Shown here in pieces: positions 1-6,181 of a stretch of DNA of 8,112 nucleotides. The stretch comes from CAYPKG01 sp964411275. GTDB taxonomy: Bacteria; Bacillota; Clostridia; Christensenellales; CAG-138. Both the position numbers and the translations under genes were made by a program. The stretch's first letter is position 1. Every line of letters begins with the position of its first letter. The stretch lies in contig CAYPKG010000064.1 of assembly GCA_964411275.1 (NCBI GenBank), positions 1 through 8,112 of the forward strand, given 5' to 3'. The notes below the pieces were generated by a model. It made no database searches. It was not told where the DNA came from and worked only from the letters and a program-made list of their open reading frames with translations.

Positions 1-2
1 AA

Positions 3-55
3 TACAAAAGATCCCGTACCTTATAATTTTTGTCCGATTTACTGTTGACGATCCA
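3..55 (+). repeat. Left copy of 53-bp inverted terminal repeat
   Basis: These 53 bases are identical, as reverse complement, to 8060-8112 at the other end of the window. The match stops between 55 and 56, the point from which the IS110 transposase frame reads as native protein. The sequence therefore looks foreign to the gene it abuts. Bases 1-55 make 55 nt in all, which would suit a k=55 assembler overlap with a repeat node, but the inner end of an insertion sequence present at both flanks would look the same. I do not recognise the element. A TTGACG hexamer at 45-50 points inward. Confidence 0.9.
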
Positions 56-1209
56 TAGTTGCAAAACCATATGAGGTGCGCCACACGGCCAGCGCTCTGA
101 CAGCACTGGCAAATGAGCTTAAAAGTATGGACGGCGAAACCAGAGTAATTATGGAGCATACAGGGAGGTATTACGAACCAGTAGCCCAAATACTCCATGA
201 TGCTGGCATTTTTGTAAGTGCTATAAATCCACTTCTTATCAAAGAATACGGAAACAATTCCTTGCGGAAAGTAAAAACCGATAAAGCGGACGCTATCAAA
301 ATTGCTCGTTATGGCCTTGAAAATTGGGGCGAATTGAGAAAGCATAGTGCAGTGGATACAGCGCGGTATCAGTTGAAGAATTTAAATCGGCAATATGATT
401 TGTACAACAAGCATAAAAGTGCATTTAAGAATAATCTCATTGCCATAGTTGACCAAGCCTACCCTGGTGCAAATGCTTTTTTTAATAGTCCTCCCCGCAG
501 TGATGGACACCAAAAATGGGTGGACTTTGTCACGACATTTTGGCATGTGGACTGTGTGCGTAGCATGAGCTTAGCCTCTTTTACTGAGCGTTATCAGAAG
601 TGGTGCAAGCGACAAGGTTATCAGTTCAGAAAGGACAAGGCTATTGAAATTCACATAGTATCAAAAGATTTGATTGCTTTAATTCCTAAAGATTCACTGT
701 CCAAAATGCTCATTCAAGAAGCAGCTGCACAATTAAACTCCGTCTCAAGGACAGTAGAGCTGTTTCGCACAGAAATGAATGAGTTGGCAAAACAGCTTCC
801 CGAATACACTAAAGTCATGGAGCTGTATGGCACAGGAGAATCGTTGGGACCGCAGTTGATGGCCGAAATCGGTGATGTAAGGCGCTTTGCTCACAAAGGC
901 GCTCTCACAGCATTTGCAGGGGTCGATCCCGGCGCAAATCAATCGGGTACTAAAGAAAGTAAGAGCAGCAAATCATCTAAGAGGGGCTCCCCGCAACTGA
1001 GAAAAACACTGTTTATTTTGATGACTATTCTGCTGCAAAAGGCTCCTTATGATGATCCTGTGTTTCGGTTTCTGGACAGAAAGCGTGCCGAAGGTAAGCC
1101 CTATTATGTTTATATGACTGCCGGTGCCAATAAGTTTTTGCGAATATATTATGGTAAGATTAAAGAACATTTACTTACGATTCAAGATGAAACAACCTCT
1201 ACAGCATAG
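55..1209 (+). CDS. IS110-family transposase, N-terminally truncated
   Basis: DEDD-type transposase/recombinase of the IS110 family, which moves its element through a RuvC-like catalytic domain plus a C-terminal domain carrying an active serine. The frame is open from 49 and looks native from about 55 (IVAKPYE before VRHTASAL), so the GTG at 76 is only the first possible start and not the true one. Numbered from that GTG, the second acidic residue is E27 in MEHTGRYYE, and D69 and D72 lie in VKTDKADA. The C-terminal half has the Transposase_20-like stretch (GTGESLGPQLMAEIGD, then AGVDPG) and the serine S305 in RGSPQLRKT. The usual first block with the GIDVSK aspartate, about 25-30 residues, is missing because the terminal repeat replaces it. 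As written the enzyme should be inactive; if the edge is an assembly artefact, the genomic copy may be whole. No frameshift is seen in the rest. Confidence 0.9.
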   Translation: MVAKPYEVRHTASALTALANELKSMDGETRVIMEHTGRYYEPVAQILHDAGIFVSAINPLLIKEYGNNSLRKVKTDKADAIKIARYGLENWGELRKHSAVDTARYQLKNLNRQYDLYNKHKSAFKNNLIAIVDQAYPGANAFFNSPPRSDGHQKWVDFVTTFWHVDCVRSMSLASFTERYQKWCKRQGYQFRKDKAIEIHIVSKDLIALIPKDSLSKMLIQEAAAQLNSVSRTVELFRTEMNELAKQLPEYTKVMELYGTGESLGPQLMAEIGDVRRFAHKGALTAFAGVDPGANQSGTKESKSSKSSKRGSPQLRKTLFILMTILLQKAPYDDPVFRFLDRKRAEGKPYYVYMTAGANKFLRIYYGKIKEHLLTIQDETTSTA

Positions 1210-1216
1210 TCACCAT

Positions 1217-1239
1217 TGCAATCTGGTTGCACCTTTTTT
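1217..1239 (+). terminator. Weak Rho-independent terminator after transposase
   Basis: TGCAA (1217-1221) and TTGCA (1227-1231) form a 5-bp stem around the loop TCTGG. After CC comes a run of six T (1234-1239). It starts 8 bases after the transposase stop. The stem is short and AT-rich, so termination is plausible but would be weak. Confidence 0.4.
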
Positions 1240-1266
1240 CATTCCGCTTGTTCGCCCTTCCTCATG

Positions 1267-1331
1267 CTTTTTGAAAAGTGTCAAGGGCGCGCGTAAGCAC
1301 GTTAATTTTATCCTTGACTCTTTTCAGAAAG
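1267..1331. repeat. Large hairpin A, 20-bp stem
   Basis: 1267-1286 pairs with 1312-1331 with one T-T mismatch (1279/1319) and one G-U pair (1271/1327), leaving a 25-nt loop. The core arms are GTCAAGG (1280-1286) and CCTTGAC (1312-1318). No T-run follows the right arm, so it does not look like a terminator on the + strand. Possible roles are the end structure of the IS110 element, a structured RNA, or paired protein-binding sites. Confidence 0.7.
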
Positions 1332-1343
1332 TATGATTTTTTA

Positions 1344-1380
1344 TCAAGGTGGCAATGAAAAAATTCATTTACCACCTTGA
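1344..1380. repeat. Large hairpin B, about 15-bp stem
   Basis: TCAAGGTGG (1344-1352) pairs perfectly with CCACCTTGA (1372-1380). After a small internal bulge, AATGAA (1354-1359) pairs with TTCATT (1364-1369) around the loop AAAA. The outer arms repeat the TCAAGG/CCTTGA boxes of hairpin A exactly 63 bp further on, so the four boxes lie 31, 32 and 31 bp apart. The following CTTTCTATTT is T-rich but interrupted, so a terminator role is possible but not convincing. Confidence 0.7.
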
Positions 1381-1460
1381 CTTTCTATTTGCAGGCTGGC
1401 ATGTATAAACTATTATTTAGGATCAGCAAGCTGATCGATATCAAATCAAATGAAATATAT

Positions 1461-1466
1461 GAGGTG
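1461..1466 (+). promoter_or_regulatory. Shine-Dalgarno that sets the SLOG gene start
   Basis: GAGGTG stands 6 bases before the GTG at 1473. The protein from this codon (VKGVCITGHR) begins at the conserved Rossmann strand, as SLOG proteins normally do. The longer frame beginning at 1377 would add residues unlike the family, and the nearby ATG at 1471 is out of frame. Confidence 0.75.
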
Positions 1467-1472
1467 ATTTAT

Positions 1473-1946
1473 GTGAAAGGCGTATGTATTACTGGTCACA
1501 GAAATATCCCCAAGGAGAAGATCGATTATGTCCGGGAGCAGCTTCGGCGGGAGATCCGGCAAGCCATTGAGGACGGGTTCACATTATTTCTTTGCGGCAT
1601 GGCGGATGGCGCTGATTTGGAATTCGGCGCTATCGTGGCGGAAGAAAAGAAAACGTATCCCCAGCTTTTTCTTGAGGCAACTGTTCCCTATGCGAACAGG
1701 CTGAAAAGCAAAGGCTCTTTGTTTAGACAAGTGCTTGCACAGTGCAACGGTATAAAAGTGATTGCAAAAGGATACAGCCCCGATTGCTATTTTGCGAGAA
1801 ACCGTTATTTGGTACAGAACAGCCAGCGGGTGATTGCAGTATTTGACGGACGGGAACGGGGCGGTACAGCGCAGACCATCCGTATGGCCGCAGCAAGAGA
1901 GCTGGAGCTGCGCATCATTGATATATCCGATTCCGTACTGGAATAG
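1473..1946 (+). CDS. SLOG-family (YpsA/DUF1273-like) protein
   Basis: A 157-residue soluble protein with the fold of the SLOG superfamily (SMF/DprA-LOG), Rossmann-like domains thought to bind nucleotides or nucleotide-derived ligands. Visible hallmarks are TGHR (7-10) right after the first strand, the glycine-rich CGMADGAD (41-48), RNRYLVQNSQ (109-118) and FDGRERGGT (124-132), which are the usual phosphate- and ligand-binding places. There is no signal peptide or membrane segment. The GTG start is chosen from the Shine-Dalgarno and the family N-terminus. Small SLOG proteins of this kind are common cargo on conjugative elements of Clostridia, which agrees with the relaxase remnant 49 bp downstream on the same strand. 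The biochemical role is not known; a ligand-sensing function linked to mobile-element or defence signalling is inference. Confidence 0.85.
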   Translation: MKGVCITGHRNIPKEKIDYVREQLRREIRQAIEDGFTLFLCGMADGADLEFGAIVAEEKKTYPQLFLEATVPYANRLKSKGSLFRQVLAQCNGIKVIAKGYSPDCYFARNRYLVQNSQRVIAVFDGRERGGTAQTIRMAAARELELRIIDISDSVLE

Positions 1947-1981
1947 GAACATTGTGGTTGCAGGAGATTGATCATTGTGAG

Positions 1982-1987
1982 AGGAGG
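1982..1987 (+). promoter_or_regulatory. Strong Shine-Dalgarno before relaxase remnant
   Basis: AGGAGG is followed 8 bases later by ATC (1996-1998), which sits exactly where relatives of this relaxase have their ATG (M-A-x-T-R-L-M-P-x-H; here I-A-A-T-R-L-M-P-I-H). The site is well preserved although the start codon seems to have been lost. Confidence 0.65.
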
Positions 1988-2280
1988 TGTTGCCTATCGC
2001 TGCCACTCGGCTGATGCCCATTCACCTGGGCAGCGGCAGAACCATTGCGAATGTCATTGACTACGTTGTCGATCTTGAAAAGACAAAAAGCGGCGAGTTG
2101 ATTTCATCCTTCGAGTGTGATTTCAAAACTGCCGATGCGGAGTTCGCACTTTCCAAGCGGCAGTATGCACAGCTCACCGGGCGCAGCCAGGGCGGCAGCG
2201 AGATCATCGCCTACCATACTCGCCAAGCGTTTCTGCCTGGGGAGGTTACGCCGGAGGAATGGAGGCGATGGATTTATTGA
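1987..2280 (+). pseudogene. MOBP-type relaxase, 5' remnant
   Basis: N-terminal piece of a Relaxase/Mobilisation-nuclease (PF03432-like) protein, which nicks oriT and leads the DNA strand in conjugation. Family-like segments are TRLMPIHLGSGRT, IDYVVDLEKT (with the likely catalytic tyrosine in IDYV), GELISSFECDFKTADAEF, KRQYAQLTGR and IAYHTRQAFLPGEVTPEE. After TPEE (to 2259) the next residues WRRWIY are antisense to the neighbouring solute-binding gene, then comes a stop. The HxDxxHxHxH metal-binding block expected shortly downstream, and the rest of the several-hundred-residue protein, are absent. The preferred start is changed from ATG to ATC at 1996; GTG at 1987 or TTG at 1990 would lie within 2 bases of, or inside, the Shine-Dalgarno. 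The remnant cannot act as a relaxase but marks former conjugative or mobilisable DNA. Confidence 0.85.
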
Positions 2281-2977
2281 TGATGGATAGCAGCAATGTA
2301 TTTTCCTCCGGTATGCCGACGCAATAGGCCCTATCCTCCTTGCCCATGGGGATTGTAAAAATATTCTCATATCCATTCTGCAATGTATAAAATGCTACAG
2401 AATACGCATTGCCGAAGCCGTAATCAGCCTTTCCCGCATTAACAGCATCAAGGGAAGCTTCTCTGGCGGCAAAATAAACCGTTTGCTTTTCCGAGATTCC
2501 CTCAGGCAAGGAGCCGCCTCCTATTCCAGCATAAATTTTATCCCCTAATTGATTTGGATCAAGGGATTTATGATAATACAAGACGGTTTCGGACTCCAAA
2601 TAAGGCGTCGATAGGATGATGCCAGGTCTGGTGTATTGACTTGATAGACCAAAAACGATATCAAAGTCGCTATTGAACGTATGGTCAATGGAATCACACA
2701 AATTATACTCAAATGCAATTCCAGTCAAATTTGAGATTTCTTTGAGCACATTGACAGCGATCCCTTTGATTTCTCCTTTGGAATCTCTATAGTGAAGCGG
2801 CGCCGCACCATCAATGGAAACTGCCTTGAGAACCTTTGATTCAGCCAAGTACTCTTTTTCTTCCTGGGTGAACGCAATACCCGCTGCCTTTACAGGCATG
2901 GAGAAGCCCATAAAAAGGAGGGTCGCAAGAAAAAGCGTGAAAGCTCTTTTACAAGATGCACCTACAATCCTATTCAT
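2246..2977 (-). CDS. Secreted solute-binding (SBP_bac_3-like) protein, 3' truncated
   Basis: 243 residues. A positively charged start (MNRIVGASCKR) and a hydrophobic core lead to a signal-peptidase I site after VKA (29-31). No lipobox cysteine is present. From about residue 50 the protein resembles family-3 extracellular binding domains: VSIDGAAPLHYRDSKGEIKGI, then GIAVNVLKEISNLTG, the FDIVFGLS strand, an inter-lobe region, and GKADYGFGNAYSVAFY. The protein ends SIINKSIASIP followed by PA and a stop. The last two residues and the stop come from relaxase DNA read backwards, so the natural continuation is cut just after the binding domain. In Clostridia this domain often heads a membrane sensor such as a diguanylate cyclase or histidine kinase; whether that was so here cannot be seen. 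As written it would be an unanchored secreted domain. A GGGGAGG lies 14 bases upstream of the ATG, rather far for a ribosome site. Confidence 0.8.
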   Translation of the reverse strand: MNRIVGASCKRAFTLFLATLLFMGFSMPVKAAGIAFTQEEKEYLAESKVLKAVSIDGAAPLHYRDSKGEIKGIAVNVLKEISNLTGIAFEYNLCDSIDHTFNSDFDIVFGLSSQYTRPGIILSTPYLESETVLYYHKSLDPNQLGDKIYAGIGGGSLPEGISEKQTVYFAAREASLDAVNAGKADYGFGNAYSVAFYTLQNGYENIFTIPMGKEDRAYCVGIPEENTLLLSIINKSIASIPPA

Positions 2978-3054
2978 AACGATTTAAGATACCTCCCCAC
3001 AGAGTGCGATGCCGATTGGGAAATCGGGGATTGCGGGTTATGCCATCTGCCGCT

Positions 3055-5766
3055 TTATGTCTTTGCAAGCTTCTGATACAAGTCCATCAGCTTGGCCACG
3101 CAGGCAGCCTCCGACGGCGTGTTCTGCGGCGTGAAGCCGTATAGCTTCATCACGGCACGGTCGAGGGTTTGATGTGCTTTCAACAAAATCGGCGGCATGG
3201 TCAGAGGATTATACAGATCGCTAAGGGAACTCCCGACAAAGGATTCCCGTGCATCCAAAACGCCCTGCGCCAGCTTCGCAATCGCATCTTTTTGCTCATC
3301 CATCACTTCCGGCCACGGGAAGTTGTTGTACACAACATCCTTTGAGTAGCGGTAATCGCTTTTGATTCTCCCGCAAACTGCTCTGACCCATGCCATGTGG
3401 ACATTTGAGGTCAACACTCCAAAATGGTACAACGCCGCATACGGAATCATGAGAACAGCATCGTTAACGATAATATCAGCATGAACAAATCCCAATGGGA
3501 TATATCGTCTGGTTTCCGACGAGTGACGTGGAACAATAATGTAATCGCCCTCCGACTGCCGGACTTCTTGGAATAAGGTCGGTGTTTCCGCACTTTCCTG
3601 CGTTGCTTTCTTGGGGCTTGCAAGGCGAAATTGGCGCACTTTTTCTATGCGCTCCATCACCAAAGGCATCTTCTTAAAATCGGAAGGGGCGGCATTGACG
3701 AGCCACAGGCAATAGCGATCTACATTGTTAATATACTCTGTCGCGCCGTATATTTTTCTGATGTATTTCTGTGCGAAGGGTTCTTTAGCGATAAAATCTT
3801 TGTACTCGTCAGCATCTAAAAACAGATGCCCGCCATCAGTGGGTTTATTTCCATAAACCATTGCCGGGACATCACAAATTGCGATGCTCCGACTCGCTAT
3901 AAAAATATTCGGTGCATCAATCAAGTACGGACTGATATTGCTCGCCGTAATTTTCTCTTCGCCGTCATAAATGATTCGTTCCCCAATGCGCCCCATGCTG
4001 AAGCCGACAATAATACAATGAACAGCGGCCTTGCCTTTTGCTTCGTTGCTCCACTTAAAGGTGCGATATCCAAAGTCAATGCTGATTTTGAACATAGAAA
4101 AGAGAGGCTCCCAAACGGCGGCAACCTGCTCCCCTTGCGTAATGGAATTAGTTGAGACGAACGCAACACATATCTGCGTTCCTGAAATCATCTTTGCCGC
4201 CTTATAGTACCACGCTGCGACATAATCTATTTTCCCGGCTGTCTTGTAGGGCTTCCCTTTTTCGTCAAGATAGACTGATAACATATCAGTCTTTTGCTCC
4301 AAACTTTGATTGGAATATCCTAAAAATGGTGGGTTGCCCAGAATATAAGACAGCTCGTGTTTCGGCACAACGCTCTCCCACTCAATGCGCAGGGCATTTC
4401 CGTGTACAATCGTTGCGCTCTGCGTCAGCGGCAGGCGGGCATAATACTGCCCGAACTGCTCCGAGGCACGCAGGTTCATCTGATGGTCGATGAGCCACAT
4501 GCCGACCGTTGCAATCTGGCAGGGGAAATCCTCGTACTCAATGCCGTAGAACTGCTCAACATTGACCTTCAAAAGATGGGATACATCCATAATCATCTGG
4601 CCGCTGCTACTCTGCATCTTCAAGATTTCCAGCTCCAACAGGCGCAGTTCCCGATAAGTAATAATCAGGAAATTCCCGCAGCCGCAGGCCGGGTCCAGAA
4701 ACTTGAGTCTGGAGATTTTATCGTGGAATCGGGAGAGGGCGGTGGGATCGGTTTTCACCCTATCAAACTCACGCCACAGCTCGTCCATGAACAGCGGGTT
4801 GATTAGTTTTAGGATATTCTCCTCGCTGGTATAGTGCGCTCCCAATTCACGTCGCTGGGTCTTATCCATAACTCCTTGGAACATGGCACCAAAGATGGCA
4901 GGGGATATTTTGTTCCAATCAAATCCAACGCAGTCCATCAGCACTTGGCGCATTTTTGCGTCAAAGTCTGCCGGGGGCAGCCTGTCGCTAAACAGCCCGC
5001 CGTTGATGTAACGAAACTGCTTCATTTCGTTGGTGAGCAAGGTCTTTTTAGTGCGGATATCCTCCGGCATATTCAGAACTTCAAACAGGCGGGCAATGCG
5101 GTCAGACAGGTCAGAACCATCCGGGTTGGAGTTTTCGATGTAGCGAAAAAAGCTATCGCTCGGGAAAATCCCTGTGTCATCAGCAAACAGGCAGAATAAC
5201 AGCCGGACGAGATATACTTCAAGGTCATGACCGTCATATCCATGTGTTTTCAAAGCATCATGGAGTTTTGCCATTTTCTCAGCGGCCTTAACGTTCACTT
5301 CCACTTGATTTTCATGAATACGCTCCGTTGCATATCCCGCAATATTGGCAAACTTCTTGATATGCTTTCGGAGGTCTTTGGTCTTGAAGCTCCAGATTTC
5401 ATTGGTAGATCGGCGGTTAAGCCGCATATTTTCAAAATCACAAACAAGCCAGAGGTCTGGGATTTCACTCTCTGGCAAGTGCTGCATATAGTTTTGAAGC
5501 TGTTGAAATGCGAGGGTCAGGTCTTTGCCCCGACTTTTCATTTCAATGGCAATCTGGCCTTTCCAGAGATAGTCAATGTATCCGGTCTTTCCGGCGGTCA
5601 ACAGCACCTTATACTCAAAATCACCCACTGCCATAGGTTCATCCACGCCAAAAACGCGCAGGAAATCAAGCTCAAAGCCCTGAGCCTCTGATTCCTCGTT
5701 GCGTGCGTCCTTCCATTTCTTTGAAAAGGCAATAGCATTGCCTTGAATTTCTTCCCATGACAGCTT
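3055..5766 (-). CDS. MmeI-family Type IIL restriction-modification enzyme
   Basis: Single-chain enzyme that both cuts and N6-adenine-methylates DNA, needing S-adenosylmethionine. 903 residues follow the gap (MmeI itself is 919). Numbered from the first K after the gap: the nuclease domain carries the PD-ExK set D65, E75, K77 (IDYLW to IEMKS), matching the D70/E80/K82 spacing of MmeI. A helical spacer spans about 160-300. The methyltransferase has GAHYTS (309-314, motif X), FLDPACGCGNFL (356-367, motif I) and NPPFLGY (478-484, motif IV, adenine type). The target-recognition region is about 600-820, with CGRIKSDYRYS (798-808), then a C-terminal helical tail. All catalytic motifs are intact. The true start is missing: relatives begin at about this point (x-LSWxEI), so the initiator Met is probably inside the N run. 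The 48 residues readable upstream in the same frame are another ORF joined only through the arbitrary gap length. It is probably co-transcribed with the HTH gene upstream. Confidence 0.92.
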   Translation of the reverse strand, partial: KLSWEEIQGNAIAFSKKWKDARNEESEAQGFELDFLRVFGVDEPMAVGDFEYKVLLTAGKTGYIDYLWKGQIAIEMKSRGKDLTLAFQQLQNYMQHLPESEIPDLWLVCDFENMRLNRRSTNEIWSFKTKDLRKHIKKFANIAGYATERIHENQVEVNVKAAEKMAKLHDALKTHGYDGHDLEVYLVRLLFCLFADDTGIFPSDSFFRYIENSNPDGSDLSDRIARLFEVLNMPEDIRTKKTLLTNEMKQFRYINGGLFSDRLPPADFDAKMRQVLMDCVGFDWNKISPAIFGAMFQGVMDKTQRRELGAHYTSEENILKLINPLFMDELWREFDRVKTDPTALSRFHDKISRLKFLDPACGCGNFLIITYRELRLLELEILKMQSSSGQMIMDVSHLLKVNVEQFYGIEYEDFPCQIATVGMWLIDHQMNLRASEQFGQYYARLPLTQSATIVHGNALRIEWESVVPKHELSYILGNPPFLGYSNQSLEQKTDMLSVYLDEKGKPYKTAGKIDYVAAWYYKAAKMISGTQICVAFVSTNSITQGEQVAAVWEPLFSMFKISIDFGYRTFKWSNEAKGKAAVHCIIVGFSMGRIGERIIYDGEEKITASNISPYLIDAPNIFIASRSIAICDVPAMVYGNKPTDGGHLFLDADEYKDFIAKEPFAQKYIRKIYGATEYINNVDRYCLWLVNAAPSDFKKMPLVMERIEKVRQFRLASPKKATQESAETPTLFQEVRQSEGDYIIVPRHSSETRRYIPLGFVHADIIVNDAVLMIPYAALYHFGVLTSNVHMAWVRAVCGRIKSDYRYSKDVVYNNFPWPEVMDEQKDAIAKLAQGVLDARESFVGSSLSDLYNPLTMPPILLKAHQTLDRAVMKLYGFTPQNTPSEAACVAKLMDLYQKLAKT

Positions 5767-5776
5767 NNNNNNNNNN
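5767..5776. other. Assembly gap of 10 Ns
   Basis: A run of ten unknown bases, typical of a scaffold join whose true length is not known. It lies just before the first conserved residues of the restriction-modification enzyme. It hides that gene's start codon and ribosome site and the end of the small ORF upstream, so any frame read across it is accidental. Confidence 0.98.
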
Positions 5777-5886
5777 TTGGGTACTCGCAGATAGGCTATG
5801 ACTTCGCCCCAGAAAACATAATCATCTTTCTCGTTTGTTTCATACGAATATTGCATAACGATCTTATATTTTGCTTCATATGCCAT
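5777..5886 (-). CDS. Unknown small protein, 3' end in gap
   Basis: 36 readable residues from ATG at 5886 (MAYEAKYKIVMQYSYETNEK, then DDYVFWGEVIAYLRVP) running into the gap. The start overlaps the end of the HTH gene by 11 bp, which suggests translational coupling. An AAGGGG lies only one base before the ATG, too close to be a good ribosome site, so the in-frame ATG at 5856 is an alternative. The sequence is rich in aromatic and acidic residues and has no feature of the MmeI N-terminus, so I treat it as a separate gene. I do not recognise it. If the gap hides a deletion, it could also have been fused to the enzyme. Confidence 0.45.
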
Positions 5887-6070
5887 TCCCCTTAGATTGT
5901 TTGGCTTCCTTTGTGCGGCCATCTATTGGTTTGGGCGTTCCCTTGGGAATCACCCACATATTTCCTAACCGCTGTGCACCAGCCACCCTGCCTTGTTCAC
6001 ATAGAATTTGTGTCCGGCGAGGTGAGATGCCCCATAGCGCTCCGGCTTCTTTAGCAGTCATCCATTCCAT
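5876..6070 (-). CDS. Small helix-turn-helix (HTH_17/excisionase-like) protein
   Basis: A 64-residue protein with a MerR/excisionase-type helix-turn-helix: WMTAKEAGALWGISPRRTQIL (about 3-23) as the two helices, CEQGRVAGAQRLGNMWVIPK (24-43) as the wing, and a basic tail. Such proteins bind DNA as excisionases or as local regulators. The ATG at 6070 has GAGGG six bases upstream. A good promoter lies just ahead of it, and the restriction-modification gene follows on the same strand, so it may be the first gene of that operon. A role in controlling the operon is possible (restriction-modification controllers are often small HTH proteins, though usually of the Xre type). An excisionase role for a lost element is the alternative; no integrase is seen in the window. 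Confidence 0.8.
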   Translation of the reverse strand: MEWMTAKEAGALWGISPRRTQILCEQGRVAGAQRLGNMWVIPKGTPKPIDGRTKEAKQSKGNGI

Positions 6071-6105
6071 GGCCAGCCCTCGCTTTGATACTCATAAATG
6101 TTTTT

Positions 6106-6134
6106 ATCATACATCTTAATTGCGAATAATACAA
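6106..6134 (-). promoter_or_regulatory. Sigma-A-type promoter for HTH / RM operon
   Basis: On the - strand, TTGTAT (6134-6129) and TATGAT (6111-6106) are separated by 17 bases. The -10 matches the consensus at 5 of 6 positions and the -35 at 4 of 6. It would start transcription near 6099, leaving a short leader of about 30 bases before the HTH start. The surrounding DNA is strongly AT-rich, as expected of a promoter region. Confidence 0.55.
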
Positions 6135-6181
6135 GCTATAAACAGCGCCAAAAATATTGATATATCATCATCTATTAAGCT

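Larger units (their letters stand above)
55..1240 (+). mobile_element. IS110-family element, partial (left end missing)
   Basis: The element is recognised by its transposase. IS110-group elements have no conventional terminal inverted repeats, and their guide (bridge) RNA is usually encoded between the left end and the transposase, which is exactly the part lost here. The right boundary cannot be fixed by eye. 1240 is a minimum, just past a terminator-like hairpin after the stop, and the element could extend into the hairpin region up to about 1400. Confidence 0.5.

Noticed and set aside
1377..1409. TTGACT ... TATAAA as a promoter for the SLOG gene
   Set aside because: The spacing is 21 bases, too long for a standard sigma-A promoter, and TTGACT is part of the repeated hairpin arm.
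1421..1436. Palindrome GATCAG-CAAG-CTGATC upstream of the SLOG gene
   Set aside because: It is a short perfect inverted repeat that could be an operator, but it is a single instance with no matching copy elsewhere and no clear promoter around it.
1584..2021. A 145-codon - strand frame opposite the SLOG gene
   Set aside because: The + strand product has conserved SLOG motifs throughout, and the antisense product has none I recognise.
3012..3027. Hairpin CCGATT-GGGA-AATCGG downstream of the restriction-modification gene
   Set aside because: The stem is only 6 bp and no T-run follows on the - strand, so a terminator call is not justified.
3631..5691. Several + strand open frames of 62-154 codons opposite the restriction-modification gene
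   Set aside because: They mirror a long coding sequence whose - strand frame carries clear family motifs. None of the + strand products shows a domain or a ribosome site.
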